From contig NC_089320.1 of the NCBI RefSeq assembly GCF_036669915.1, positions 5,561,491 to 5,625,490 on the forward strand: DNA of 64,000 nt, given 5' to 3'. Both the position numbers and the translations under genes were made by a program. This DNA is from Pocillopora verrucosa. Its lineage: Eukaryota > Cnidaria > Anthozoa > Scleractinia > Pocilloporidae. The stretch's first letter is position 1. Each line of letters starts with the position of its first letter. Below are positions 1 through 10,118 of this stretch, one piece after another. The notes beneath the pieces were generated by a model, which saw nothing but the letters and a program-made list of their open reading frames with translations, was not told where the DNA came from and made no database searches.

Positions 1-1632
1 CGCAGAAAAAGTTTGGTTGCGTGGTTTTGACCATAACTGAATAATGGTATTATCACGGGCAACCTTCCTCGTCTCCAATGGTAATCAACTACCCGCTTAT
101 CAAATGAAGTCAGGGACGACACGTTTCCATTGGAAACGGTGTCAGTTGCCCGTGACAACAACACAATTTTAACGTCAAAACGTGGTCGCTACAATGTAGG
201 GTAGGGATTGTGATTTTTCTTTTTACTACACTCTCATACGGGAGATTGTGGTTTCAAAAGTCGGTGACAAGGATCTAGTGAAACAAACATGCCTGAGATT
301 TTGTTTTCAGGCGCCGACCACGCACTTATCCAATCTTGAAAGAATCTGTTCTGCAAAATATTTCTGCCCAAGTCACCAGTCTTCTCTTCGTTCCTAAACG
401 TCTACACTTCTGCGTTATTTGATTTGACGACGCATGCATACCTTTTAAAGTATTTTCTCCCATCATCCACACCAAAACGCCCCAAACGCTGTAAGAGGAG
501 ACAATACGTGATGCATTTCTCCTCACCTCCGATTTAACTTGTCCACAAAAGGAACAGGAAATTTTGAGAACAATGCATTTTCAGAAAAATCCATTTATGA
601 AAACGTTTTAAGATTCTCCGTTTTAGCCGGCGGATTGGGGCTTTTAAGAGAGGATGACAGGCAAAACTGCATTTAAAAAAATTTCGTTTCTCAACGGAAA
701 TGCGTCGGTTAAGGTGTAGCCGCGGAAGGACTTCCGCGTTCTGTACGACAATCATCTCGTTTTACAATTAAAAAAAAAAAAACTCACGTCTTTCAGAACA
801 GAAAAGATAACGAAACATTTCAACCGGAAAGTGTTCCTTAAGCATTTTCAAACTTTCTGTAACACTAATTAGGATCCTTGCACGAAATTTCTACTAAATT
901 ACATGGGCTTGAGTGCAGCTGTTAACGAGAACTCGATATGGCGTGACCATTGTTATCGCGTGACTCAAGTACCAAGTAGAGCAAAATAACATGTTTGGCT
1001 CCACAATTTTTACCTTTCCTGTCCTGCAATATTCCATATCTGTAATTTTACTCGCTTCCCATCTGAAGTTTGAAAGCAAAATAAATTCAACAAGGTCAAA
1101 AGAGCTAGACATTAGTGGGAGAGCTTGTCGTTCTTTGACCGAGTAGTGCCTTCGAGGCACGTAAAATATTTGCCCTCTCAATGTTTCAAATTAGGAAGTA
1201 TCAAGCGAGTAAACGTATTCCTATTTCAACGATAACAGTTTCAGATCATTTCTTAATTATAAAAGTAGTTTGGGAAAAAAAATTGACTTATCCGTATGAG
1301 TGAGTCAATAAAAACATCTGTCAGTTCATGGGAAAAAACACGAATGAAAATCATCTCAGAGGAATTGCGAACTTCAAGAGAATGATATTGACAGCGCTTT
1401 CAACTAGTTCCATTGCGATTTCTACAAACACAAAGCAAATATCGTCCTAAAACGAACTTCAAGTCGTCGATAGATAACACAGAACTATAAATAGTCGCCG
1501 AGTTGTATCGTTAAATCCCTTACGCCTGGCGGTTCAGTGCAATACACCGTAGCGCTTAAAGATCGAGCGAAATCCAGGCGGGAGGAGAGATTCATGTACC
1601 GTAAAAGTACTCACCAAAAGAATTCTACTTAC
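1..1632. other. Non-coding left edge, probably intron of the Rab-like gene
   Basis: Beyond the inverted-repeat element at 52-156, nothing recognisable is seen. Open frames here on the minus strand carry no family motif and no WDTAG exon. Confidence 0.4.
52..156. mobile_element. Short inverted-repeat element
   Basis: ATCACGGGCAAC at 52-63 is repeated inverted as GTTGCCCGTGAC at 145-156 (11 of 12 pairs). A palindrome TTTCCATTGGAAA lies at 124-136. The size and lack of coding fit a small MITE or fold-back element. Confidence 0.5.
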
Positions 1633-1780
1633 CGATTTCTAACTGTCTTTTGAGAAAATTCACTCCCATAGCCGACAAACCTGAGGCATCGCCTGCAGGT
1701 GGATGAAAGATGGCACATTTGCCGACGTCGGGATCGCCAACGAGGAGGATTTTAAACAACAAGTGATAACTCAACGCCAT
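1633..1780 (-). CDS. Rab-like small GTPase, first coding exon (partial, degenerate G1 and switch I)
   Basis: The minus strand encodes 49 residues from an ATG at 1780 to a good GTAAGT donor just after 1633, ending in phase 1. The order matches the start of Rab GTPases: a YHLLFKILLVGD strand, a P-loop read as GDPDVGKC, then SAMGVNF where Rabs have S-T-[IV]-G-[VI]-[DN]-F, then the KRQLEI strand. Two key residues differ from active Rabs: the Ser/Thr after the P-loop Lys, which binds Mg2+, is Cys, and the switch I Thr is Ala. The effector-loop stretch between them is also diverged. No WDTAG exon was found between here and the left edge, so the rest lies outside the window or is lost. An in-frame upstream start at 1852 would add an unconserved leader. 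It could be an atypical nucleotide-binding-deficient GTPase or a decaying copy; the intact donor and frame slightly favour a transcribed gene. Confidence 0.55.
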
Positions 1781-2961
1781 ATTAAATTGCTGGCCTTCGT
1801 TATCTTTCAATCCGCGGAGGGTTGGGTTAATCCGAGTCAGTATGTTCGTCACGGAACGAGCACTTTACATAAATTTCAGACATGAAAGAATGAAGCGGTT
1901 TCGATGTTTTGTCCACACTAATTTCGTCCACCTGTCAGATGAATGAGGAAATTCGTGACTTATATGCGGATGTCTTCTTTTCAAACAATCTTATAAATAT
2001 CAGAATATTATGGTAGAATTCACATCGTTTGACACATGACCCTTCGATTTATTAACAATACCGAATTTTTAATTTAGAAACGATAGTCTCGAGGGAGCAA
2101 GGGTATATTTTTTTCAAGTACAGAATAAACCAAACAACAATATACAAACAAAGTACGAAAGTGAAAAATAGCACCCGCCGGCTCGCAAACGGCGAACGCG
2201 AGAGCGACATCGCCACACGCTGATGCGAGATTGGTTCATTTTAATAAAACTTGTGCGTAATTGTAACCATGACAAAATTCTCGACATTGAAGTCAGTGTC
2301 GAATAACAAAACTGTTCATTGCCAAGCTACGCATGTAACTTCGTTCCTGGAGAAAGAAATGTTTTAGCGGGGCTTTCTGATTATTATTGTATTTCTACAA
2401 ATTTTCCTTCCCCTTCGATATTTTGAAACGGTAAATTGAAATAATGATTGATGTATTGTCAAACAGATTGCTTCCCCATTGAGCCGCCAATCGACCTCGT
2501 TTATCAAGTGATTAATTGGCTAAGTTGCTCAAGAGGCGCGTCAAATTTTTACTTGTAACACAATCTGCGTGACGAGCCAGAGATCGGGCTTCGTTGGAAA
2601 CACGTTTCTTCAGCCGCTTGTTGTGACATAAGACTACAGAAGAAACGAGGACTCGACCAACACGAATGAAATCGTAAGCGCGTTTTAAATTTTTCTCTGT
2701 TCACAGAATTTACAGAACCACCGAGGAAAATAAATAAAACTAAAATTTGAAAACATTTGGTTTTGTTTTCTCCTGTCTCTTCTCTGATCCAAGACTCAAA
2801 AAATTTGCTCTTTCGTCATATTCGATAACTTCAAACAAAATGAATACGGTTTAACGATCGAAGACAAGTGGAAGAGGGTACATTTTAACGCTTATCTCCC
2901 CTTTCTTCAATTCTGCTCCTCGATCCAATGACCACTTATTAGTCTAATTAACTGAAGAGGT

Positions 2962-3456
2962 TTATGCCTCTTGATCATAAAAGAAATTCATTATCGTACA
3001 CAAAGTTCCGATTAACTCTCCGAGCAGTTGACGAATCTCCTCGGAGACCTTTGCGTTCGGCGACCTCTCATCGAGACGAGATTTCAGCTTATCAAAAAGC
3101 CCTGTTACCCGCGTGAAACATGGCACACCCTCTCTGATAAGTATCTGCACTGTGCGGTCAAACTCACTGCTTGGTATCATGGCTGTCTTAATGTTGGCAC
3201 AAATCTCCTTGGTGCTTCTCATGTGAGGCACGCCTTGACTAAATCGCACCACTTTTTTAAAGTCCTCGTCCCATTTCAGGATAACATCCAGGATGAAGTG
3301 TAGATCTTCTAGTTGCTGTTGCATCGTGTCATACTGTTTATCCAGCTCTCTCATTTGAGCTTTGAACAGCTTTGTGCTCTTGTTGATGGAAGTAATTGAT
3401 AACTTTTCGGTGCGTGTCGTGAGTTCTTGGATTCCATCGCTTGCGACGTTAGTCAT
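2962..3456 (-). CDS. Small coiled-coil protein, family member A (unrecognised family)
   Basis: The 164-residue protein is encoded in one exon. A splice acceptor (TTTAG) lies 4 nt upstream of the ATG at 3456, so a 5'-UTR intron is likely; the longer open frame upstream is read through that intron. I do not recognise the family. It is predicted soluble and helical: a Lys/Glu/Gln-rich coiled coil at about residues 25-60, Trp62, GVP at 75-77 followed by the KEIC motif at 83-86, VPC at 111-113, and a C-terminal EEIRQLLG helix at 139-146. No signal peptide or membrane segment is seen. The same landmarks occur in B (5811-6314) and C (8602-9144), so the three are divergent paralogues. Function is unknown; a helical-bundle adaptor is only a guess. 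Confidence 0.72.
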   Translation of the reverse strand: MTNVASDGIQELTTRTEKLSITSINKSTKLFKAQMRELDKQYDTMQQQLEDLHFILDVILKWDEDFKKVVRFSQGVPHMRSTKEICANIKTAMIPSSEFDRTVQILIREGVPCFTRVTGLFDKLKSRLDERSPNAKVSEEIRQLLGELIGTLCTIMNFFYDQEA

Positions 3457-3460
3457 GTCT

Positions 3461-5570
3461 CTAAATGTACAGAAATAAAGTAACCATTTGGTTTTTTTCT
3501 GCAAACGACGTTCTTGGTGCCCATGTATTTACACAGTGACAGGGGTTTCGATAGAAAAGCCGTTTAGGGGCGTTCTATCGCCGCCTATAAAACCTCTCAC
3601 CGCCGTATGTTTGATCTACGAGCAGGTTAGCGTGTTTTGGTTTCGCTCTACCGACCCTTCTTCGGGCAAAACCGGCAATTAAACCATTGGCACGGCGCCG
3701 CGGCAGCCGCTTATAGAAAATATTTTTGAAAATCCTGGACAGCAATTTTAAAAAAATTGGTTAACGGTAGGAATCTTCATTCTATTTAAATCTATTTTCA
3801 TGGAAAGGGAAACACCTTAAAAGAAATAAAAAAATAACGATATGTTTTGAAAGAAATTATTTGCTTATATTTGAGGAAGTCTGGAGATAAAAATTTGCAT
3901 AGAAGAAAAGTTATTATTTTTTTTTGCGCTTGTGAATGAATTAAAACAAATATAATCCTTGTGAAACGGCGAAATGTGCACACGATAGGTAATAAAACAT
4001 GCTTTCAGGGAAGGATCATGTCAAAAGACCATTAAAAAACCTTCCTTGAAGAACCAAACGCATATGAAATATGCTCTCGAGTGGTATCGAAAGAGGGTAA
4101 GATTTATACGACCTTAACCCTATGTAAAAATGTGTTATTCTAATCATCTGTCAATGTACGCTTAATCGAAGCGCGTGCATTATTTCATGAAAATCTTCTA
4201 AAAACATTACATCTGCTGGCTTACCTCGCCTGTGAAGGAAAAGCAAAGCTTTCTTGATCCTCGAAAAAGGGAGTAGAGCAAAATGTTAAAATCTTTCAGG
4301 AAATCGCATACAAAAATTATTGATTTATCCCCAAGCAACTGACCCACCCAAGAAGTACAAGCTTATAAGCATGACCACGTGTTATACAATCCCAGTGATT
4401 CTATTGGTTGAAAATTGCGTAATCTTTGACATGATTGGACGAAGGGTGAACAGGTGTGTTTAGATCCGTCTTCAGAATATCAGAATATTTTCTTTCTGTG
4501 ATTCGATAATCAGACATTGTTTTAAGTGAACAGGTAAAGAAAATATATGGTTGAAAATGCATTTCAATCTACGGACTCAACGAAATCAAGTTTATCTTTG
4601 AATTTCACATTGGTTTTTTTTCTATAAGAAAGCTCTCAATAATGAGCCCAAACCATTCCCTAATACGACAGCAACTTCCAAATTTCAGATACGTTTTAAA
4701 GTATAGCGTTAAAAGGTTTCAAAACGCAGCACCAAACAGTTTCTCTCGACTGTGGCAAATTTTTATTTGCATTCAAAATTACTGGTATATGCAAGTGTAA
4801 CCACTTTTTATTGAAATTAGGCTACTTTAGGTAAATTTTTCAGAAATTCCCCTTTGTACGATTAAAAAAAATCACCAATCATACTATGATTTTCCCTTTA
4901 CCCTGATAATTATGAAAAAGTAAAGGCACTCTTGAATAAACGACCAAAATCTGAAATAAATACTTCAATATTAGCAGATAATCTCTGAAAAGGTAGACCT
5001 TCAGTTTCTTTATCTTCCGTTATTTTGTCATCAACAAATTTTCAGCTATAAGTTCCTCTTTTCTATCATTTCCTCAAGGTTTTTAACCTAGATGTATTTC
5101 GAGATACTTTGTTAGTTTTAAACTTACAAAGTTTAACTTAGGAGTAAAGCAACAATACAATTTAAAAGCCAAATTGTTTGAGGGAATAAAAGATAAATGA
5201 TGTTTGGTAACAAACACAGCATGCATAAAACTTTTAATCATGTGCAGAATAAAAATCTTCCATTTTTTAAGCCAATTCATGTCATTTTCTGAGTAGCTCT
5301 CAGTTCAATACTCGTTGCATGTAGAAAACTTTAAAACAGAGATATTTATCCCCTTCAGTAAAATTGTTTTCTACTCTATAATTCTCGTTAAGAGAAGATG
5401 CGTTCTTCATTCGTCTGCAGTAAATAAAAATATGAACGAACAAAAGGCGACTGAGACACCATTTACTCAGAAGACAGTTTCAGAATCTGATATTTTTATT
5501 CATTCAAGATGTACGACATCCAGGCATGAAGTGTAGCACATTCTTTCCGTGCATTCAAAGATTTCTTTCT
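3461..5570. other. Intergenic/UTR region between members A and B
   Basis: AT-rich non-coding sequence, except for a GC-rich repeat at about 3534-3720. Part must hold the 5'-UTR exon of A and the 3'-UTR of B. No further gene is seen. Confidence 0.4.
3534..3720. repeat. GC-rich dispersed repeat, copy 1
   Basis: It shares blocks in the same order with 17280-17450: GGGTTTCRATG/AGA followed by AGCCG, then GCCGCCTAT, a TTCG-GCA block, CCGGCA and GCCGCTTAT. It stands out from the AT-rich surroundings. Type is not recognised. Confidence 0.5.
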
Positions 5571-5810
5571 TTTATTTTAATAAATCGGTAACAGCTTCTT
5601 TGTATTTACCTGGCGTTCAATGGTCTTATACCTTGACAACACATGTACAAGTACATCCTGCATAAAGCTGTTTTCAAAACAAATTCTAAGACCAAAACAT
5701 TTGCATACAAAAATAAAGTCTGATGAAACTGCAATTGAAGCTTCTAAATTAAATTGATTTTTCTTTCCTCAGTAAACGTCAAACATTCTTGTCGTAATTT
5801 TTTTTCATAT

Positions 5811-6314
5811 TCATTGTTCAAAATAAATTTCTAACATAGTGTCAGTGATGCCTGTAAGACGTCCAAGAATTTGCCGAATTTCTTCAATAAATGACGCTTT
5901 GTAGGCCGCATCATCCCTAATGATCTTCGAAACTTGCTTTTTCAACAGCTCTAAAGCTTCATAAACCTGCTGAAAACATGGCACATCTGCCGTGATCAAA
6001 TTCTGCATTCTGAAATAAAAATCTCCATGAATATCATTCAACAGGTTTTCAATCGACGCGCAAATTTCTTTGACATTTCTCACGAAGGGAACGCCTTGAG
6101 TATTTCTTTCAATGGTGTCGAAGCTCTCAGCCCAGCCTTTAATATTTTCGTTTATGTATTCAAGATCTTTTCGTTGTTGAAGTAAGGTCTTCTGAAGTTT
6201 TTCCAAGTCGGAAATTTCCTTCTGAAGATCTTTCTTGTGATTTATCACCCGTTTCAACGAAACACTCTTTCCGCTGGTCGAAGTGGCTCCATTGACATAA
6301 ATTGGTGTCTCCAT
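5811..6314 (-). CDS. Small coiled-coil protein, family member B (unrecognised family)
   Basis: The 167-residue protein is encoded in one exon, with its ATG at 6314 and a splice acceptor (GCGCAG) 5 nt upstream, implying a 5'-UTR intron. Residues about 25-58 form a strong charged coiled coil (Leu, Lys, Gln and Glu rich). Landmarks follow: Trp61, GVP at 74-76, KEIC at 82-85, VPC at 111-113 and EEIRQILG at 144-151, ending in an aromatic/acidic tail. Spacing from Trp to GVP (13) and GVP to VPC (37) is nearly the same as in A and C. On the minus strand an AATAAA lies at 5571-5576, a reasonable polyadenylation signal about 235 bp past the stop. No known domain is recognised and no enzymatic motif is visible; the protein looks cytosolic or nuclear. 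Confidence 0.75.
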   Translation of the reverse strand: METPIYVNGATSTSGKSVSLKRVINHKKDLQKEISDLEKLQKTLLQQRKDLEYINENIKGWAESFDTIERNTQGVPFVRNVKEICASIENLLNDIHGDFYFRMQNLITADVPCFQQVYEALELLKKQVSKIIRDDAAYKASFIEEIRQILGRLTGITDTMLEIYFEQ

Positions 6315-6319
6315 TTTAC

Positions 6320-8570
6320 CTGCGCAAATAACGAAAGTTCAAACAAATATTAAACTTGGTCAAATTCAAAACAGAAAAATAATCAAATTAAAAATAAAGT
6401 TTACACCACCTATCGTTGATTCCGCGAAAAGTTTCCCAATGCCTTTTTGAAATAAAAGGTGCTCAAAGTGATTACAAGCATACTTGATACGAAAAAAACA
6501 CAATTTTTATGTATGTACTTGCATCTGTATAATTTTCCTCCTAGGTAAAAATGCAGAGAAATGATAAGCTAAATTAACTTGTAAACTAAAGCGCTTTTTA
6601 CACCTTCCCGTGAAAATCCATGAGTTAGTTTAGTTAGATTTCATTTTTGAATGTTTAAATACCAAACTACTGCAATTCCACCAAATATTTCCTTCCTAAC
6701 CCTCTGAAATCACTAACAGAGGAGGAAATCTCTGACAGAGCCTGATTTTACAACTCCGATACTACACGTAATAAAAATATGAAAACTACAATTTTCCAGA
6801 ATGATAGCTGGCATTTTAAAATTTTTCGTTTACGAACCAACATAAGCACTATTTGCATATTCTGACAATGAAGGACAGATTAGTAATAAAGTCAAGGAAA
6901 ATCATTTTGACACTCGATAGACATAGATTCGAATTTTACCGAAGAATATTCAGTCATCGGTAAAAACTATCCTTTGAATGTTTAACCAAGAATTGAAAAA
7001 TAAACCATTAATACTATTGACTTAATTTTTGCTATGGTATTTTTTAACATTTTTCTTCACGATGCGGGAGACATGGCTTGATCAGTAAAGTAACACCGGT
7101 ATCGAAAAACCACGAACCTGCCTTTAAAATCAAACATACGTACAAACCACTTCAACTAAAATCTGTCGTTAGAGTCAAGAAAAGATTTCCTGACAGCAAT
7201 TTACTGAAACGCTTACCGCTTAGATATCGAAAGTTTGCTTTCTCCCAGGGACCGACCCACAAAAACAAAGCGATTTCACCGTTTCTTGTTGTGTTGGATT
7301 TAGTTTGGGCGCTGTCAGACGCTGATAAACCCCTGAGGCGACAGAATACTAAAATAGTAAATGGCTAAGGCAAATGCTTTGAAATTGTTACGCCCAAATT
7401 ATCATTAAGCGAAGGCGCGGGGAATTTTGATTGGTTGTCGTAAGCAGCTGCATGAAGTAAATGCCTTATTTCACTCTTTTTATTGCACGCGTGGACTTTT
7501 GTCTAGAATCACTGATCAATATTTTCCTTTCATGTTGACGATTTTATCTCAACTTTTCCTCAAGCAGGCGAGCATAATTTTAGAATGCATTCATGTTCAA
7601 CGTCGAAATGTTTCAATCATAAATTCGGATTACTTTCACTGTTTGATATAGCTTCCTCAGAGAGGTCATTAAATCCTCTATGAAATATTAATTTCCCGTC
7701 AAACGAAATAGATTCAGACGAAACCCAAATACATTTTCTTTACCACAATGTTCAAAAAATCCTTTATCGATGCCAAATGAACATGAAACTGAAGTTTCAT
7801 TCAATATATACACCCTTCTGTTTTTAAAACAGCTCAGATCATATTTTTATATTCAGAAACATCCTTACAGCTATTATACTACATAAGCCCTTCAAAGCTT
7901 TCAAATCCTTTGCATTATTGGAGTGTTGTATTTGAAAGACTTTCTCCAGCTGCTTATAGTTTGTCTCCGCATAATCTTCTCTGTCATTGGTTGCTTGGAC
8001 GGAAACTAATTTAAGACAACATTTTGGGAGTGGAGCTTGCGACTGAAGTGTGTGGAAATGAGGACTTGATGAATGACCTGTGATCTTTATAGAACCATTT
8101 CAGTTCAGTGCTGTTAAATTTCTATTTTCAGACTCCATCAGAAAAAAGTATCCGGCTCAAAGTCCAAATTTCGAAGGCAGCCGTAGGACTGAATCTCAGA
8201 GGTACAAGACGAAGGTAATTGATGTAATGTCAGTTTTATTACATGAGCGAATGGTTTGTGGAGAATAAATATTTCTACATGATCTTAAACCGTATTCATG
8301 TCCTATGTTTATGACGAAAGGAAAAGTGATGAGCGGAAATCGCGAGAAGTTATATTTCAAGTTCAGTACAAAACTGAAAACCGAAAGGAAAAATTTTGAG
8401 CGAAAATCGTGAGGAATTATCTTCTCAAGTTCAATACAAAACTGCAAACCATCAACCTTGATGTTGTTTTGTCGAGAATAGAGCCGATTTTTAATTTTTT
8501 TTTAGTGTTGTTAATATTTTCGTACGATAAGACATGTGAAGGTGATAATCCATGTGGTCTACTCCCTTTA
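6320..8570. other. Intergenic region between members B and C
   Basis: AT-rich sequence without a recognisable gene. B (minus) and C (plus) diverge from here, so it should contain both promoters and their 5'-UTR exons. The open frame at 7078-7368 starts from a non-ATG codon and has no motif. Between 8330 and 8440 a short AGCG/AAATCGYGAGRA block is repeated twice. Confidence 0.4.
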
Positions 8571-8601
8571 GACGGTTAAAGGTCTTTAAAATCGACTGAA
8601 A

Positions 8602-9144
8602 ATGAGTGGTACAGTGGCTGTAGAATTATCAGGCAGTTCTTTGCACACAAGACAATTACGTACAACCGGGGATGGCCTGGAGACTAGCTACGCCCTGTCA
8701 ATGAAAATGATCTGCACCAACAAACAGCATCTGCAGAAGACCGTGACAAGATTGGAAAAGATGCAGAGTCCCATGAAAAAACAACGTGATGATCTTCTGT
8801 TCTTGATATCAACAATGGAAGAATGGATCAGAATCTTACATGAATCGGAAAGGGGACATAACGGGGTCCCCGTTCAGCGATCGGTGAAGGAAGGTTGCGG
8901 TGATATCACGCCCAGTTTGAACAGCAATAACAGCGAATTGAATCAAACTGTACAGCGGCTCAGCAAAGCCAGCGTGCCGCGCATTGCGCACGTGCAGAAA
9001 TGCTTGAAGGATCTGAAAAAGGAAATTCGTGACGTGTTCGACAACGAGAACACTTATAATGGCAAGTTTGTCGAAGATGTGAGAGAAAAAATGGGAAATA
9101 TAATTGGTACAGCCAATGCATTGTTAGCGCTGTACTACTCATAA
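8602..9144 (+). CDS. Small coiled-coil protein, family member C (unrecognised family)
   Basis: The 180-residue protein is encoded in one exon on the strand opposite to A and B. A pyrimidine-rich acceptor ends at 8571, 31 nt before the ATG, suggesting the same 5'-UTR intron layout. It has a longer Ser/Thr-rich N-terminus (residues 1-35), a coiled coil at about 40-70, Trp75, GVP at 88-90, VKEGC at 95-99 (compare KEIC in A and B), VPR at 125-127 and EDVREKMG at 158-165. The second landmark has Arg where A and B have Cys. AATAAA signals at 9188-9193 and 9241-9246 follow the stop. It is the most diverged of the three. Function is not recognised. Confidence 0.75.
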   Translation: MSGTVAVELSGSSLHTRQLRTTGDGLETSYALSMKMICTNKQHLQKTVTRLEKMQSPMKKQRDDLLFLISTMEEWIRILHESERGHNGVPVQRSVKEGCGDITPSLNSNNSELNQTVQRLSKASVPRIAHVQKCLKDLKKEIRDVFDNENTYNGKFVEDVREKMGNIIGTANALLALYYS

Positions 9145-9187
9145 ACTAAAATGAAAGGCAAACAACAAAAAATAGAATCCGTGTTCT

Positions 9188-9193
9188 AATAAA
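9188..9193 (+). terminator. Polyadenylation signal of family member C
   Basis: AATAAA lies 43 nt after the stop codon at 9144, with a second AATAAA at 9241-9246. Either could define the 3' end. Confidence 0.5.
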
Positions 9194-9280
9194 CGTTAAC
9201 TTAGAGATATCACGTGTTCAAATAAGACAGAAAACCCTACAATAAAGAAGAGATATGCGAGGTATCATTTATTTGTATTT

Positions 9281-9312
9281 CTTGTTGTTGTTGTTGTTTT
9301 TGTTTGTTTGCT
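9281..9312 (+). repeat. (TTG)n microsatellite
   Basis: About six TTG units followed by TTTTG/TTTG units lie just after the 3' end of member C. Confidence 0.7.
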
Positions 9313-9507
9313 ATGCAAACAGCGATTTACAATGGACAATGGAAACTAACCAACATAATACCATGTCTACCACCGGTCTGGTAGCAGAGTCTGTTTCCCT
9401 CACAGGTTCCGCTTTGGCGCAGTTCTGCCGGTCTACAGCAGGTTATGCAAAATATACAGCGGCCTCGTCTCAAGAATTGTTAGCTATGATCCTATGATGG
9501 GGAGAAA

Positions 9508-9618
9508 TTCTGGATCAAGCCACTGCGTACCTACCCCTCCCCTAATCCAACAACAGTCAGCTGATAAAAAGTTTAGGTGCTAGGATAGGGAGGGGTAGGT
9601 GGGCAGTTGCTCAGAAGC
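9508..9618. mobile_element. Fold-back (inverted-repeat) element, copy 1
   Basis: The left arm with ACCTACCCCTCCCCTAATCC (9530-9549) is mirrored by the right arm GGGAGGGGTAGGTGGGCAG (9588-9606). The same arm sequences occur in the element at 21780-21903. Confidence 0.6.
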
Positions 9619-9861
9619 TGACATCGATCTGAAATTATTTTGCATTTTCCAGAAAAAAAAGTCATCATGTTCGTGTATGCAGAAAAAGCCAAAATATGAC
9701 CGTACAACAGCTTCGCTCAAATCCAAAACTTTATTCAATAACACCACACTTAGTTTGAAAGCACAACAGCTAAAGTCTCGCTAGTCCATCACCATGTTTT
9801 CACTCCTGACTGTAAAATTCTTGCTGAAGTAAAGAGAGTTGACAAGTCCTTACAAGTTTAC

Positions 9862-9867
9862 TTTATT
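9862..9867 (-). terminator. Polyadenylation signal of Mlf
   Basis: AATAAA on the minus strand lies about 250 bp after the Mlf stop at 10119 and is the first clear one downstream. Confidence 0.5.
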
Positions 9868-10118
9868 TTGCTTCAGAAAAGCTCTTATAAATAACACTGA
9901 AATCTAAGAAAAACTATAACTCATCCGGTATTTCAACTTTGATCCTAATTTAAATCAAACAATTTCCGTCACATTTTAGTTTTGTAATTTACTGTTAGCT
10001 TTGTACTAGATGCTGAGATGCGGCTGAAAAAATGTTCTCCGTTTAGCCCAGATTAGAACTCTTCCAGATACACTTTCAAAACTTTCAGTACAAGACCGAT
10101 ACTTAACTGATCAAAACT

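Noticed and set aside
9255-9497. 80-aa plus-strand frame with a signal-peptide-like start
   Set aside because: The hydrophobic run is translated from the TTG microsatellite and it begins after two poly(A) signals of gene C; no homology is recognised.
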